64,000 bases of DNA. Source: Streptomyces leeuwenhoekii (GTDB taxonomy: Bacteria; Actinomycetota; Actinomycetes; Streptomycetales; Streptomycetaceae). The notes below the pieces were generated by a model that did not search any database, was not told where the DNA came from, and worked only from the letters and a program-made list of their open reading frames with translations. The DNA is taken from positions 6,834,001 through 6,898,000 of the forward strand of contig NZ_LN831790.1 in assembly GCF_001013905.1 (NCBI RefSeq), written 5' to 3'. Position numbers and translations under genes: made by a program. Below are positions 44,236-52,296 of this stretch, piece by piece (within the stretch, counting starts at the first letter, position 1; every line of letters starts with the position of its first letter).

Positions 44236-45770
44236 GGCCGCACCTCCGGGTGGGCGGCGAGCAGGGTTTCCACCGTGTCCGCGTCCTCGGGGCGCTTGTC
44301 CTCGCGGTAGCGGACGACGCGGGCGAAGCGGAGGGTGACGCCGGCCGGATAGCGGGTGGAGCGCTGGAGGCCGTCGTAGGCGATCTCCACGACGAGCTCG
44401 GGGCGTACGGTCACCCCCCAGCCGTGGTGCTCGACGGCCAGCTCCCCGAGCCGCTCGGTCTGCCAGGCCAGCAGCGCGTCGGTCATGCCCTTGAAGGTCT
44501 TGCCGAGCATGGTGAACCCGCCGTCGGCGGTGCGGGCGCCCAGGTGCAGGTTGGACAGCCTGCCGGTGCGGCGGCCGTGCCCCCACTCGGCGGCCAGGAC
44601 GACCAGGTCCAGGGTGTGCACGGGCTTCACCTTCAGCCAGGACGCGCCGCGCCGGCCCGCGCTGTAGGGCGCGTCCAGGGCCTTGACGACGACGCCCTCG
44701 TGGCCGCGCCCGAGGGTCGCGGCGAGGAACTCCTCCGCCCGCCGGGCCTCCGCCGGGCCGGAGACGACCGTGCGCCGCACCCGCATCGGCTCCGGCACCA
44801 GCCGGGCCAGCTCGGCGTGCCGCTCGGTCAGCGGCAGGTCGAGCAGGTCGAGGCCGTCGACGCAGAGCGCGTCGAAGAACACGGGGGAAACGGGGACCGC
44901 CCGCGCGGCCGTGGCGACGTCCGTGCGGGAGCCGACGCGCCCGGCGGTCTCCTGGAACGAGCGCGGACGCCCGTCGGCGCCGAAGGAGATCACCTCGCCG
45001 TCCAGGACGAAGCGGTCGCCCGGCAGGGCGAGGGCGGCCGCGGTGACCTCGGGCAGCCGGTCGGTGATGTCGTCCAGCGTGCGGGTGTGGACCCGTACCG
45101 TGCCGCCGTCCCGGTGCACCTGGACGCGGATGCCGTCCAGTTTCTCCTCCACCGCGCAGGCTCCGAGCTTCTCCACGGCCTCGGCGACCGAGGAGGCGCT
45201 GTGCGCGAGCATCGGCAGCACCGGGCGGCCCACGGTGAGCCGGAACCGGTCCAGCGCGCCGGGCCCGTCGGCGAGCAGCGCGGCGGCCACCGTCTGGAGC
45301 GAGCCCGCGAGCATCACGGCCCGCCGCACGTCCGCGGCCGGTGCGCCGGTCGCCTGCGCCAGCCCTTCGACGGCCACGGCGTCCAGGGCGCCCTGCCGGA
45401 CCTCGCCGGTGAGCAGCCCGCGCAGGAAGCGCTGCTCGTCCTCGGTGGCCAGGCCCATCAACGCGCCGACCAGCCGGGCTCGTTCGGCCTGGGATCCGGG
45501 GCCGGAGACCGAGCCGAGCTCGGTGAGCCGGGCGTCGGTCTCCCGCACGGTCAGGCTGGGTGCGGCGGCCGGCTCGACGGGCCGGCCCAGCGCCTTCCAG
45601 CCGACGCCCAGCCGGCCCTGCGGCAGCCGTCCCGCCAGGTACGGGATGACCACCGGTACGTCCTCCGCCTCCGCGTCCCGGAACAGCTCCGCGAGCAGCG
45701 CGGTCTTCCGGGACCGCGCCGAGGCGGCGGCGACCTCACGGGACACACGGGCCAGCCGGGCAAGCAGCAT
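44232..45770 (-). CDS. ligB: ATP-dependent DNA ligase (LigB type)
   Basis: This 512-residue ligase resembles archaeal and eukaryotic enzymes. It has the N-terminal DNA-binding domain (MLLARLARVSREVAAASARS, LLTGEVRQGALDAVAVEGLA), the adenylation motif EEKLDGIRVQVHRDGG with the catalytic Lys near residue 207, VLDGEVISFGADGRPRSFQE, GHEGVVVKALDAPYSAGRRG and LKVKPVHTLDLVVLAAEWGH. It acts in repair alongside NAD-dependent LigA. The ATG at 45770 gives the usual start; a GTG at 45785 is an alternative. Coupled to the NUDIX gene. Confidence 0.92.
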   Translation of the reverse strand: MLLARLARVSREVAAASARSRKTALLAELFRDAEAEDVPVVIPYLAGRLPQGRLGVGWKALGRPVEPAAAPSLTVRETDARLTELGSVSGPGSQAERARLVGALMGLATEDEQRFLRGLLTGEVRQGALDAVAVEGLAQATGAPAADVRRAVMLAGSLQTVAAALLADGPGALDRFRLTVGRPVLPMLAHSASSVAEAVEKLGACAVEEKLDGIRVQVHRDGGTVRVHTRTLDDITDRLPEVTAAALALPGDRFVLDGEVISFGADGRPRSFQETAGRVGSRTDVATAARAVPVSPVFFDALCVDGLDLLDLPLTERHAELARLVPEPMRVRRTVVSGPAEARRAEEFLAATLGRGHEGVVVKALDAPYSAGRRGASWLKVKPVHTLDLVVLAAEWGHGRRTGRLSNLHLGARTADGGFTMLGKTFKGMTDALLAWQTERLGELAVEHHGWGVTVRPELVVEIAYDGLQRSTRYPAGVTLRFARVVRYREDKRPEDADTVETLLAAHPEVRP

Positions 45771-45799
45771 GCAGCCATGGTGCACCGCGGACGCCCGCC

Positions 45800-46819
45800 C
45801 TACACCCCCAGGGCCGCGTCGAGGTCGGCCATGAGCAGGTCCCCGACGATCGCCGTCGCCGCGCGGTAGCCGCCGCTCGCGGCGTGCACCACCTGCTCGG
45901 CGAAGCCGATCGCGTTGCCCGCCGCCCACACTCCGGGCACGGTCGTCAGCCCGGTCCGGTCCACCACCGGGTAGGCCCCGTGCGGGGTCTCCTCCAGCTC
46001 CGCGCCGAGCCTCTCGAGCAGCCCGGTCCCCGGGACGGCGCGGGGGCCGACGAAGAGCACGGAGCACGCGTGGACCGGTCCCGCCCCGGAGGGGGAGTCC
46101 CCGGCGAGCCGCACCCCGGTGATCCGGCCGTCCCCGACCACGAGACCGGCGACCTCGCCGGGCACCACCCGGACACCGGCCGCGGCGAGGCGGCGCAGGT
46201 CCAGGTCGCTCAGCTCCTCCTCGGCGACCGTGTGCAGGAAGAGGGTCACCTCCTTCGACCACCGGGACACCAGGAGCGCCTGGTGCACGCTCATCGGTCC
46301 CGAGGCCAGTACGCCGAAGCGCTCGTCCCGCACCTCCCAGCCGTGGCAGAACGGGCAGTGCAGCACGTCCCTGCCGAACCGCTCGGCGACGCCGGGCACC
46401 TTCGGCAGCTCGTCCTTCAGCCCGGTGGCGACGACCAGCCGGCGTGCGCGCACGGTGTGCCCGCCGGCCAGCTCCACGGCGAAGTCCTCGCCGCGGCCGA
46501 CGTCCACCACCCGGTCCCGGACGAGCTCGACGCCGTACCGGGCGATCTCCTCCCGGCCGATCGCCAGGAACTCGGCGGGCGCCATGCCGTCCCGCGACAG
46601 GTACCCCTGCATGTGGGACGAGGGCGCGTTGCGCGGTTCGCCGGCGTCCACGACCAGGGTGCGCAGCCGAGCCCGGCCCAGGACCAGAGCGGCGGACAGC
46701 CCGGCCGCGCCGCCTCCGACGACGACCACGTCGTAGCGGCCGGCGGACGGACCGGTCCGCGGGCCCTCGTGGCGACCGGTGTGCTGACCGGTGTGCTGAC
46801 CGGTGTTGTTATCGAACAT
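45800..46819 (-). CDS. FAD-dependent thioredoxin-reductase-like oxidoreductase
   Basis: This 339-residue two-dinucleotide-fold flavoprotein has DVVVVGGGAAGLSAALVLGR at the FAD site, the ATGLKD segment, LHCPFCHGWEVRDERFGVLA with a CxxC pair in the redox position of thioredoxin reductases, and AAGNAIGFAEQVVHAASGG at the C-terminus. The N-terminus contains a short 12-bp tandem repeat giving GQHTGQHTGRHEG. The ATG at 46819 follows GGAGGTGG. It is divergent from an XRE-cupin regulator that probably controls it. Confidence 0.8.
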   Translation of the reverse strand: MFDNNTGQHTGQHTGRHEGPRTGPSAGRYDVVVVGGGAAGLSAALVLGRARLRTLVVDAGEPRNAPSSHMQGYLSRDGMAPAEFLAIGREEIARYGVELVRDRVVDVGRGEDFAVELAGGHTVRARRLVVATGLKDELPKVPGVAERFGRDVLHCPFCHGWEVRDERFGVLASGPMSVHQALLVSRWSKEVTLFLHTVAEEELSDLDLRRLAAAGVRVVPGEVAGLVVGDGRITGVRLAGDSPSGAGPVHACSVLFVGPRAVPGTGLLERLGAELEETPHGAYPVVDRTGLTTVPGVWAAGNAIGFAEQVVHAASGGYRAATAIVGDLLMADLDAALGV

Positions 46820-46861
46820 GATTACCACCTCCACCGACAAGGTCGCCGATGCCCCGGTGGA

Positions 46862-46890
46862 TTGACAAACGTGTTTGCCGAATCTGCAAT
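46862..46890 (+). promoter_or_regulatory. XRE regulator promoter with operator in the spacer
   Basis: TTGACA (46862-46867) and TGCAAT (46885-46890) are 17 bases apart, six bases before the ATG at 46897, so the mRNA is probably leaderless. CAAAC-GT-GTTTG (46866-46877) lies across the -35 edge and spacer and is a good autoregulatory site. Confidence 0.6.
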
Positions 46891-46896
46891 AAGGTC

Positions 46897-47469
46897 ATGA
46901 CGACGGACGAAGTACTGGCGGGCGTGGGCCCCAGGCTGCGCAGGATTCGCAAGGAACGGGAGGTCACCCTCGCCGGGCTGTCGGAGGCGACCGGCATCTC
47001 GGTGAGCACGCTCTCCCGGCTGGAGTCCGGGCTGCGCAAGCCCAGCCTGGAGCTGCTGCTGCCGATCGCGCGGGCCCACCAGGTGCCGCTGGACGAGCTG
47101 GTCGGCGCCCCGCCGGTGAGGGACCCGCGGGTGCGGGCCGAGCCGATCGTGCGGCACGGGCGCACCCACTGGCCGCTCACCCGGCAGCCCGGCGGCCTCC
47201 AGGCGTTCAAGGTGCTCGAACCGCAGCGCACGGCCGAACCCGACCCGCGCAGCCACGAGGGGTACGAGTGGCTGTACGTGCTGTCGGGCCGGCTGCGGCT
47301 GGTGCTCGGCGAGCACGACGTCGTCCTCTCGGCCGGCGAGGCGGCCGAGTTCGACACGCGCGTGCCGCACTGGTTCGGATCGACGGGGGAGGGGCCGGTC
47401 GAGTTCCTGAGCCTGTTCGGCCCGCAGGGCGAGCGGATGCACGTCCGCGCGCGGCCGAAGCGGTCCTGA
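46897..47469 (+). CDS. XRE-family regulator with C-terminal cupin
   Basis: The 190-residue protein has an HTH_3 domain (VGPRLRRIRKEREVTLAGLS, EATGISVSTLSRLESGLRKP) and a cupin_2 sensor domain (HEGYEWLYVLSGRLRLVLGE, then AGEAAEFDTRVPHWFGSTGE with metal-binding His residues). Such regulators respond to small molecules or polyamines. Position suggests it represses or activates the divergent flavoprotein gene. The start ATG at 46897 is set by the promoter architecture. Confidence 0.85.
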   Translation: MTTDEVLAGVGPRLRRIRKEREVTLAGLSEATGISVSTLSRLESGLRKPSLELLLPIARAHQVPLDELVGAPPVRDPRVRAEPIVRHGRTHWPLTRQPGGLQAFKVLEPQRTAEPDPRSHEGYEWLYVLSGRLRLVLGEHDVVLSAGEAAEFDTRVPHWFGSTGEGPVEFLSLFGPQGERMHVRARPKRS

Positions 47470-47583
47470 CCCGCGCGGCCGTCCGCCGCCGGGGCCGGTG
47501 CCCGCGCGGCGGCCAGGCCGTGCGCCCGCGGCCGGCCCTCCCCGTCCCTGCCCCGGGTTCTCCCGCAGGTGTTCCCTGGCGGC

Positions 47584-47600
47584 AAGCGACCGCTTAGTAT
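47584..47600 (+). promoter_or_regulatory. promoter and operator of the quinone oxidoreductase / acyl-CoA dehydrogenase operon
   Basis: The palindrome AAGCG-AC-CGCTT (47584-47595) overlaps TAGTAT (47595-47600), a near-consensus -10 box, 40 bases before the first gene. The layout predicts repression, probably by a TetR-type protein encoded elsewhere. Confidence 0.5.
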
Positions 47601-47639
47601 GCGGGAGACCCCGGTCGGACAGTCGCGTGGAGGGCCCGC

Positions 47640-48617
47640 ATGCAGGCATGGCAGGTGCACGAGAACGGTGAGCCGGGCGAGGTGATGCGCCAGGTGGACA
47701 CGGCGCCTCCGGTGCCCGGCGACGGCCAGGTCCTGCTCAGGGTCCGGGCCGCGAACGTCAACTTCCCGGACGCCCTGCTGTGCCGGGGCCAGTACCAGGT
47801 CCGCCCGCCGCTGCCCTTCACACCGGGCGTGGAGATCTGCGGCGAGACCGAGGGCGGGCGCCGGGTCCTCGCCACCCCCGCGCTGCCCCACGGTGGCTTC
47901 GCCGAGTACACCGTCGCGGACGCCGCCGCCCTGCTGCCCGCGCCGGAGGCCCTGGACGACGCCGAGGCCGCCGCCCTGCACATCGGCTACCAGACGGGCT
48001 GGTTCGGCCTGCACCGCCGGGCCCGGCTGGAGGCCGGGGAGACCCTGCTCGTGCACGCCGCGGCGGGCGGGGTGGGCAGCGCCGCCGTGCAGCTCGGCAA
48101 GGCGGCGGGCGCCCGCGTCATCGGCGTCGTGGGCGGCGCGGAGAAAGCGGCCGTCGCCCGCGGGCTGGGCTGCGACGTGGTGATCGACCGGCACGGCGAG
48201 GACGTCATCGCCGCCGTGAAGGAGGCCACCGGCGGGCGGGGAGCCGACGTGATCTACGACCCCGTGGGCGGCGCCGCCTACGCCCAGTCCGCCAAGACCG
48301 TCGCCTTCGAGGGCCGGATCGTCGTCGTCGGCTTCGCCAGCGGCACGATCCCCAGCCCCGCGCTCAACCACGCCCTGGTGAAGAACTACGCGATCCTCGG
48401 CCTGCACTGGGGCCTGTACAACACCAAGAACCCCAAGCTGGTCCAGCACTGCCACGAGCAGCTCACCGAGCTGGCCGCCCGCGGCGCCATCAAGCCGCTG
48501 GTGAGCGAGCGCGTGCCGCTGAGCGGGGCCGCGGCCGCCGTGCAGCGCGTCGCCGACGGGGCCACCACCGGCCGCGTGGTCGTGGTACCGGCACAGGAGA
48601 ACGGAGCCGCCGCATGA
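47640..48617 (+). CDS. NADPH:quinone oxidoreductase (zinc-free medium-chain reductase)
   Basis: This 325-residue MDR-superfamily protein begins MQAWQVHENGEPGEVMRQVD. It has NVNFPDALLCRGQYQVRPPL, the nucleotide-binding VHAAAGGVGSAAVQLGKAAG, GADVIYDPVGGAAYAQSAKT and LHWGLYNTKNPKL. No zinc ligands are present, so it is a quinone or enoyl reductase rather than an alcohol dehydrogenase. GGAGGG precedes the ATG at 47640. The stop overlaps the ATG of the next gene (ATGA), which makes a three-gene operon with the two acyl-CoA dehydrogenases; it may act as an enoyl reductase there. Confidence 0.85.
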   Translation: MQAWQVHENGEPGEVMRQVDTAPPVPGDGQVLLRVRAANVNFPDALLCRGQYQVRPPLPFTPGVEICGETEGGRRVLATPALPHGGFAEYTVADAAALLPAPEALDDAEAAALHIGYQTGWFGLHRRARLEAGETLLVHAAAGGVGSAAVQLGKAAGARVIGVVGGAEKAAVARGLGCDVVIDRHGEDVIAAVKEATGGRGADVIYDPVGGAAYAQSAKTVAFEGRIVVVGFASGTIPSPALNHALVKNYAILGLHWGLYNTKNPKLVQHCHEQLTELAARGAIKPLVSERVPLSGAAAAVQRVADGATTGRVVVVPAQENGAAA

Positions 48618-49807
48618 CGGACAGCCGGACCGACGCAGCCGAACTGCGCCGCCGCACACAGGAACTGCTGGCCGCGCACCCGCCCGCCACCACCGACCGC
48701 CTGGACTTCCTCAGGGCCCGCTTCGACGCCGGACTGGCCTGGGTGCACTACCCCGAGGGCCTCGGCGGCCTGGGCGCCCCCCGCTCCCTCCAGGCGGTCG
48801 TCGACGCCGAGCTGGCCGCCGCGGGCGCCCCCGACAACGACCCCCGCCGCATCGGCATCGGCCTCGGGATGGCCGCGCCCACGATCCTCCAGTACGGCAC
48901 CGAGGAGCAGAAGCGGCGGTTCCTGCGCCCGCTGTGGACCGGCGAGGAGGTCTGGTGCCAGCTCTTCAGCGAGCCCGGCGCCGGTTCCGACCTGGCCGCC
49001 CTCGGCACCCGGGCCGTCCGTGAGGGCGAGGAGTGGGTGGTGAACGGGCAGAAGGTGTGGACCTCCAGCGCCCACCTCGCCCGCTGGGCCATCCTCATCG
49101 CCCGCACCGACCCGGACGTGCCCAAGCACCGGGGCATCACCTACTTCGTCTGCGACATGACCGACCCCGGCGTCGAGGTCCGGCCGCTGCGCCAGATCAC
49201 CGGCGAGGCCGAGTTCAACGAGGTCTTCCTCACCGGCGTCCGCATCCCCGACACCCGGCGCCTGGGCGAGGTCGGCGACGGCTGGCGGGTCGCCCAGACC
49301 ACGCTGAACAACGAGCGTGTCGCCATCGGCGGCGCCCGGCTGCCCCGCGAGGGCGGCATGATCGGCCCGGTGGCCGGGACCTGGCGCGAACGCCCTGAGC
49401 TGCGCACCCACGACCTGCACCAGCGGCTGCTGACGCTGTGGGTGGAGGCCGAGGTCGCCCGTCTCACCGGCGAGCGGCTGCGCCAGCAGCTCGCCGCCGG
49501 CCAGCCCGGCCCCGAGGGCGCCGGCATGAAGCTGGCCTTCGCCCGTCTCAACCAGGAGATCAGCGGCCTGGAGGTGGAACTCCTCGGCGCCGAGGGCCTG
49601 CTGTACGGCGACTGGACCATGCGCCGCCCCGAACTGGTGGACTTCACCGGCCGCGACGCCGGATACCGCTACCTGCGCGCCAAGGGCAACAGCATCGAGG
49701 GCGGGACCAGCGAGATCCTGCTGAACATCGTCGCCGAGCGCGTCCTCGGCCTGCCCGCCGAGCCGCGCACCGACAAGGACGTCGCATGGAAGGACCTGGC
49801 CCGATGA
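48614..49807 (+). CDS. acyl-CoA dehydrogenase, first subunit of a probable heteromeric pair
   Basis: This 397-residue flavoprotein contains CQLFSEPGAGSDLAALGTRA, WVVNGQKVWTSSAHLARWAI and the C-terminal GNSIEGGTSEILLNIVAERV. The EGGTSEI variant of the usual EGTSEIQ retains the FAD-loop signature. Together with the following gene it resembles the alpha/beta acyl-CoA dehydrogenases of actinobacterial sterol and branched-acid catabolism (FadE28/29 type). The stop overlaps the start of the second gene (ATGA). Confidence 0.85.
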   Translation: MTDSRTDAAELRRRTQELLAAHPPATTDRLDFLRARFDAGLAWVHYPEGLGGLGAPRSLQAVVDAELAAAGAPDNDPRRIGIGLGMAAPTILQYGTEEQKRRFLRPLWTGEEVWCQLFSEPGAGSDLAALGTRAVREGEEWVVNGQKVWTSSAHLARWAILIARTDPDVPKHRGITYFVCDMTDPGVEVRPLRQITGEAEFNEVFLTGVRIPDTRRLGEVGDGWRVAQTTLNNERVAIGGARLPREGGMIGPVAGTWRERPELRTHDLHQRLLTLWVEAEVARLTGERLRQQLAAGQPGPEGAGMKLAFARLNQEISGLEVELLGAEGLLYGDWTMRRPELVDFTGRDAGYRYLRAKGNSIEGGTSEILLNIVAERVLGLPAEPRTDKDVAWKDLAR

Positions 49808-50886
49808 GCGCACAGACCGATCTCCTCTACTCCGAGGAGGAAGAGGCGGTCCGCGCCGCCGTCCGGGACCTGCTCACCGACCACTGCGACGCGGCCGGAG
49901 TGATCACGCGCAGCGAGTCGGACGCCCCGCACGACCTGTCCCTGTGGAAGTCCCTCACCGAGGGCATGGGCCTGGCCGGTCTGCTGATCCCCGAGGAGTA
50001 CGGCGGCCAGGGCGCCGGCCACCGCGAGGCCGCCGTCGTCCTGGAGGAACTGGGCCGGGCCGTCGCGCCGGTGCCGTACCTCACCAGCGCGGTCGTGGCC
50101 ACCGAGGCGCTGCTGGCCTGCGACGCAGCCGACCTGCTCGCCGAACTGGCCGGCGGGCGCCGGATCGGCGTCCTCGCCGTGGGGCTGCACACCGCCCCGG
50201 GAGCCCGCCACACCACCGCACGGATCGAGCACGGCGCCCTGCGCGGCGAGCTGACCGGCATCGCGGACGCCGCCGCGGCCGACGTCCTGCTGGTGCCCGC
50301 GGACGACGGCGGGCTGTACGCGGTCGAGGCCGGCGCGGCGACCGTCACCCCCCAGGTGTCCCTGGACCTCACCCGTCCCCTGGCCACGGTCGTCCTCGAC
50401 GGGGCGCCCGCACGACGGCTCGGGGACGCCGCCCCCGCCGTGCGCCGCGCCCTGCGCGCCGGGGCCGGACTGCTCGTCTCCGAGCAACTCGGGCTCGCCG
50501 ACTGGACGCTGACGGAGACCGTGCGCTACCTGAAGGAGCGCAAGCAGTTCAACCGGCCCGTCGGCGGCTTCCAGGCGCTCAAGCACCGGCTCGCCCACCT
50601 GTGGCTGGAGATCGCCCACCTGCGCGCGGCCGCCCGCAACGCGGCGGACGCGCTCGCGACGGGGCAGGACACCGACGTGGCCGTCGCCGTCGCCCAGGCG
50701 TACGCGGCCCCCGTCGCCGTCCACGCCGCCGAGGAGGCGCTGCAACTGCACGGCGGTATCGGCATGACCTGGGAACACCCGGTCCACCTGTACCTGAAGC
50801 GGGCCAAGGCCGACTCGATCGCGTACGGCACCGCGGGCGCCCACCGGGAGGCGCTGGCCGCTCTCGTCGACCTCCAGGCCCCCTGA
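49804..50886 (+). CDS. acyl-CoA dehydrogenase-like second subunit
   Basis: This 360-residue protein has the N-terminal acyl-CoA dehydrogenase helix bundle (YSEEEEAVRAAVRDLLTD, MGLAGLLIPEEYGGQGAGHR). It also has YLKERKQFNRPVGGFQALKH and LQLHGGIGMTWEHPVHLYLK, but the EGTSEIQ loop is replaced by SIAYGTAGAHRE. Such sequences form the partner chain of heteromeric enzymes in which only one chain is complete for FAD binding. Start ATG at 49804. Terminated by a strong hairpin at 50911. Confidence 0.85.
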   Translation: MSAQTDLLYSEEEEAVRAAVRDLLTDHCDAAGVITRSESDAPHDLSLWKSLTEGMGLAGLLIPEEYGGQGAGHREAAVVLEELGRAVAPVPYLTSAVVATEALLACDAADLLAELAGGRRIGVLAVGLHTAPGARHTTARIEHGALRGELTGIADAAAADVLLVPADDGGLYAVEAGAATVTPQVSLDLTRPLATVVLDGAPARRLGDAAPAVRRALRAGAGLLVSEQLGLADWTLTETVRYLKERKQFNRPVGGFQALKHRLAHLWLEIAHLRAAARNAADALATGQDTDVAVAVAQAYAAPVAVHAAEEALQLHGGIGMTWEHPVHLYLKRAKADSIAYGTAGAHREALAALVDLQAP

Positions 50887-50910
50887 CGCACACCCGCGTG
50901 CGGCGCCGGC

Positions 50911-50938
50911 AACGCCCGTCCCCGCGGGGGCGGGCGTT
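50911..50938 (+). terminator. operon terminator
   Basis: AACGCCCG and CGGGCGTT pair across an inner TCCCC/GGGG stem 25 bases after the last acyl-CoA dehydrogenase codon. Confidence 0.7.
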
Positions 50939-51071
50939 CGCGTGCGCCGCCCGCCGGGCGAAGTGAACACACGGCGGCAGTCCGGCCAACTCCCCGCACG
51001 GTCGTCCTCCTTGGCGCCGCCGGACCTCATACTCGCAGGGGTCCCTCACGGCAACCCAAGGGAGGCGGAGC

Positions 51072-51932
51072 ATGCCCCTCACCACCCGTCGCAGAGCCCT
51101 CACCACCCTCGGCGCCGCCCTCGCGGGCTCGGTCGCCCTGCCCGCCGCCACCGCCTTCGCCGGTGAACGCCCGCACCGCCCGCGCCCGCTGTGGCGCGCC
51201 CACGCCCACAACGACTACGAGCACCCCCGCCCCCTCCTCGACGCCCTCGACCACCGCTTCGGCAGCGTCGAGGCCGACATCCACCTCGTCGACGGCCGGC
51301 TCCTCGTCGCCCACGACCCCGAGGGCCTCGACCCGGCCCGCACCCTGGCCTCCCTCTACCTCGACCCGCTCGCCGCGCGGGTGCGCGCCCACCACGGCCG
51401 GGTCTACCGCGGTCACCGCGGATCGCTGCAACTCCTCGTCGACATCAAGACCGAGGGCGCGTCGGCCTACCGGGAACTCGACCGCCAGTTGGCCCGTTAC
51501 CGGCACCTGTTCACGACCTGCGCCCACGGCCGCGTCCGCCCCGGACCGGTCACCGTCGTGGTCTCCGGCGACCGGGCGGCCCGCGCGCCGATGGAGGCCC
51601 AGACGGTGCGGCGGGCCTTCTACGACGGCCGGCTCGCCGACCTCGGCGGCCCGGCCCCGGCCTCCTTCGCGCCGCTGATCAGCGACAACTGGACCCTGAA
51701 CTTCACCTGGCGGGGCGTGGGCGCCTTCCCGGACGCCGAGCGGGAGAAGCTGCGGACCCTGGTGGCGACCGCGCACGCGCGCGGGCAGCGGATGCGTTTC
51801 TGGGCCACTCCCGACACGCCCGGCCCCGCCCGGGACGCGCTGTGGGCCGAACTGCTCGCCGCCGGTGTCGACCACCTCAACACCGACGACCTCGCGGGGC
51901 TGGCGGCGTTCCTGGACGCCCGGCAGGGCTGA
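51072..51932 (+). CDS. Tat-exported GDPD / PI-PLC-family phosphodiesterase-like protein
   Basis: The 286-residue protein starts with a Tat signal (TTRRRALTTLGAALAGSVAL). The TIM-barrel opening WRAHAHNDYEHPRPLLDALD carries the first conserved His and Asn, and EADIHLVDGRLLVAHDPEGL the Glu, Asp and second His. LLVDIKTEGASAYRELDRQL and a C-terminal VDHLNTDDLAGL follow. It probably hydrolyses a glycerophosphodiester or phosphoinositide outside the cell. GGAGG lies seven bases before the ATG at 51072. It is followed by a tiny membrane protein. Confidence 0.75.
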   Translation: MPLTTRRRALTTLGAALAGSVALPAATAFAGERPHRPRPLWRAHAHNDYEHPRPLLDALDHRFGSVEADIHLVDGRLLVAHDPEGLDPARTLASLYLDPLAARVRAHHGRVYRGHRGSLQLLVDIKTEGASAYRELDRQLARYRHLFTTCAHGRVRPGPVTVVVSGDRAARAPMEAQTVRRAFYDGRLADLGGPAPASFAPLISDNWTLNFTWRGVGAFPDAEREKLRTLVATAHARGQRMRFWATPDTPGPARDALWAELLAAGVDHLNTDDLAGLAAFLDARQG

Positions 51933-52092
51933 ACGGCACCCGACGAGGCCGTACGGACCGAACGGGGCCGAACGGACCGAACGGGCCGGACACCACACGT
52001 TCGGCGGACAGCCCAGCCGCCCGGACGAACCCTCCGCTACGCCACACTTGCGGCCGAATGCCGCGAAGCGGACGTGGCGGAGGAGGTTCACG

Positions 52093-52287
52093 ATGGCCAT
52101 TTCCATCTCTGTGGTGCTGTTGCTGTCGATCCTGGCGGTGATCTTCGTGCGCAACGGCGGGCTGAAGGTCTCGCACGCGCTGGTCTGCCTGATGCTGGGC
52201 TTCTACCTCGCCGGCACCAGCGTCGCCCCGACCATCCAGGACGGCCTCACGGCCACGGCGGACATCGTGGGCAGCCTCAGGCCCTGA
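52093..52287 (+). CDS. 64-residue membrane protein
   Basis: AGGAGG seven bases before the ATG at 52093 marks this as a real gene. The product starts with a long hydrophobic helix (MAISISVVLLLSILAVIFV), followed by RNGGLKVSHALVCLMLGFYL as a second helix and a C-terminal TATADIVGSL. Similar short proteins are common in Streptomyces with no known function. Its stop codon lies inside a perfect 16-bp palindrome shared with the facing gene. Confidence 0.75.
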   Translation: MAISISVVLLLSILAVIFVRNGGLKVSHALVCLMLGFYLAGTSVAPTIQDGLTATADIVGSLRP

Positions 52288-52296
52288 CGTCAGGGC
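52281..52296. terminator. perfect 16-bp palindrome holding both convergent stop codons
   Basis: GCCCTGACGTCAGGGC contains the TGA of the small membrane gene (52285-52287) and, on the other strand, the TGA of the phosphodiester glycosidase gene (52290-52292). It probably acts as a bidirectional terminator or pause hairpin. Confidence 0.6.

Noticed and set aside
46745..46815. Short tandem repeat as a possible regulatory iteron
   Set aside because: It lies inside the coding region of the flavoprotein and encodes a small repeated TGQH peptide.
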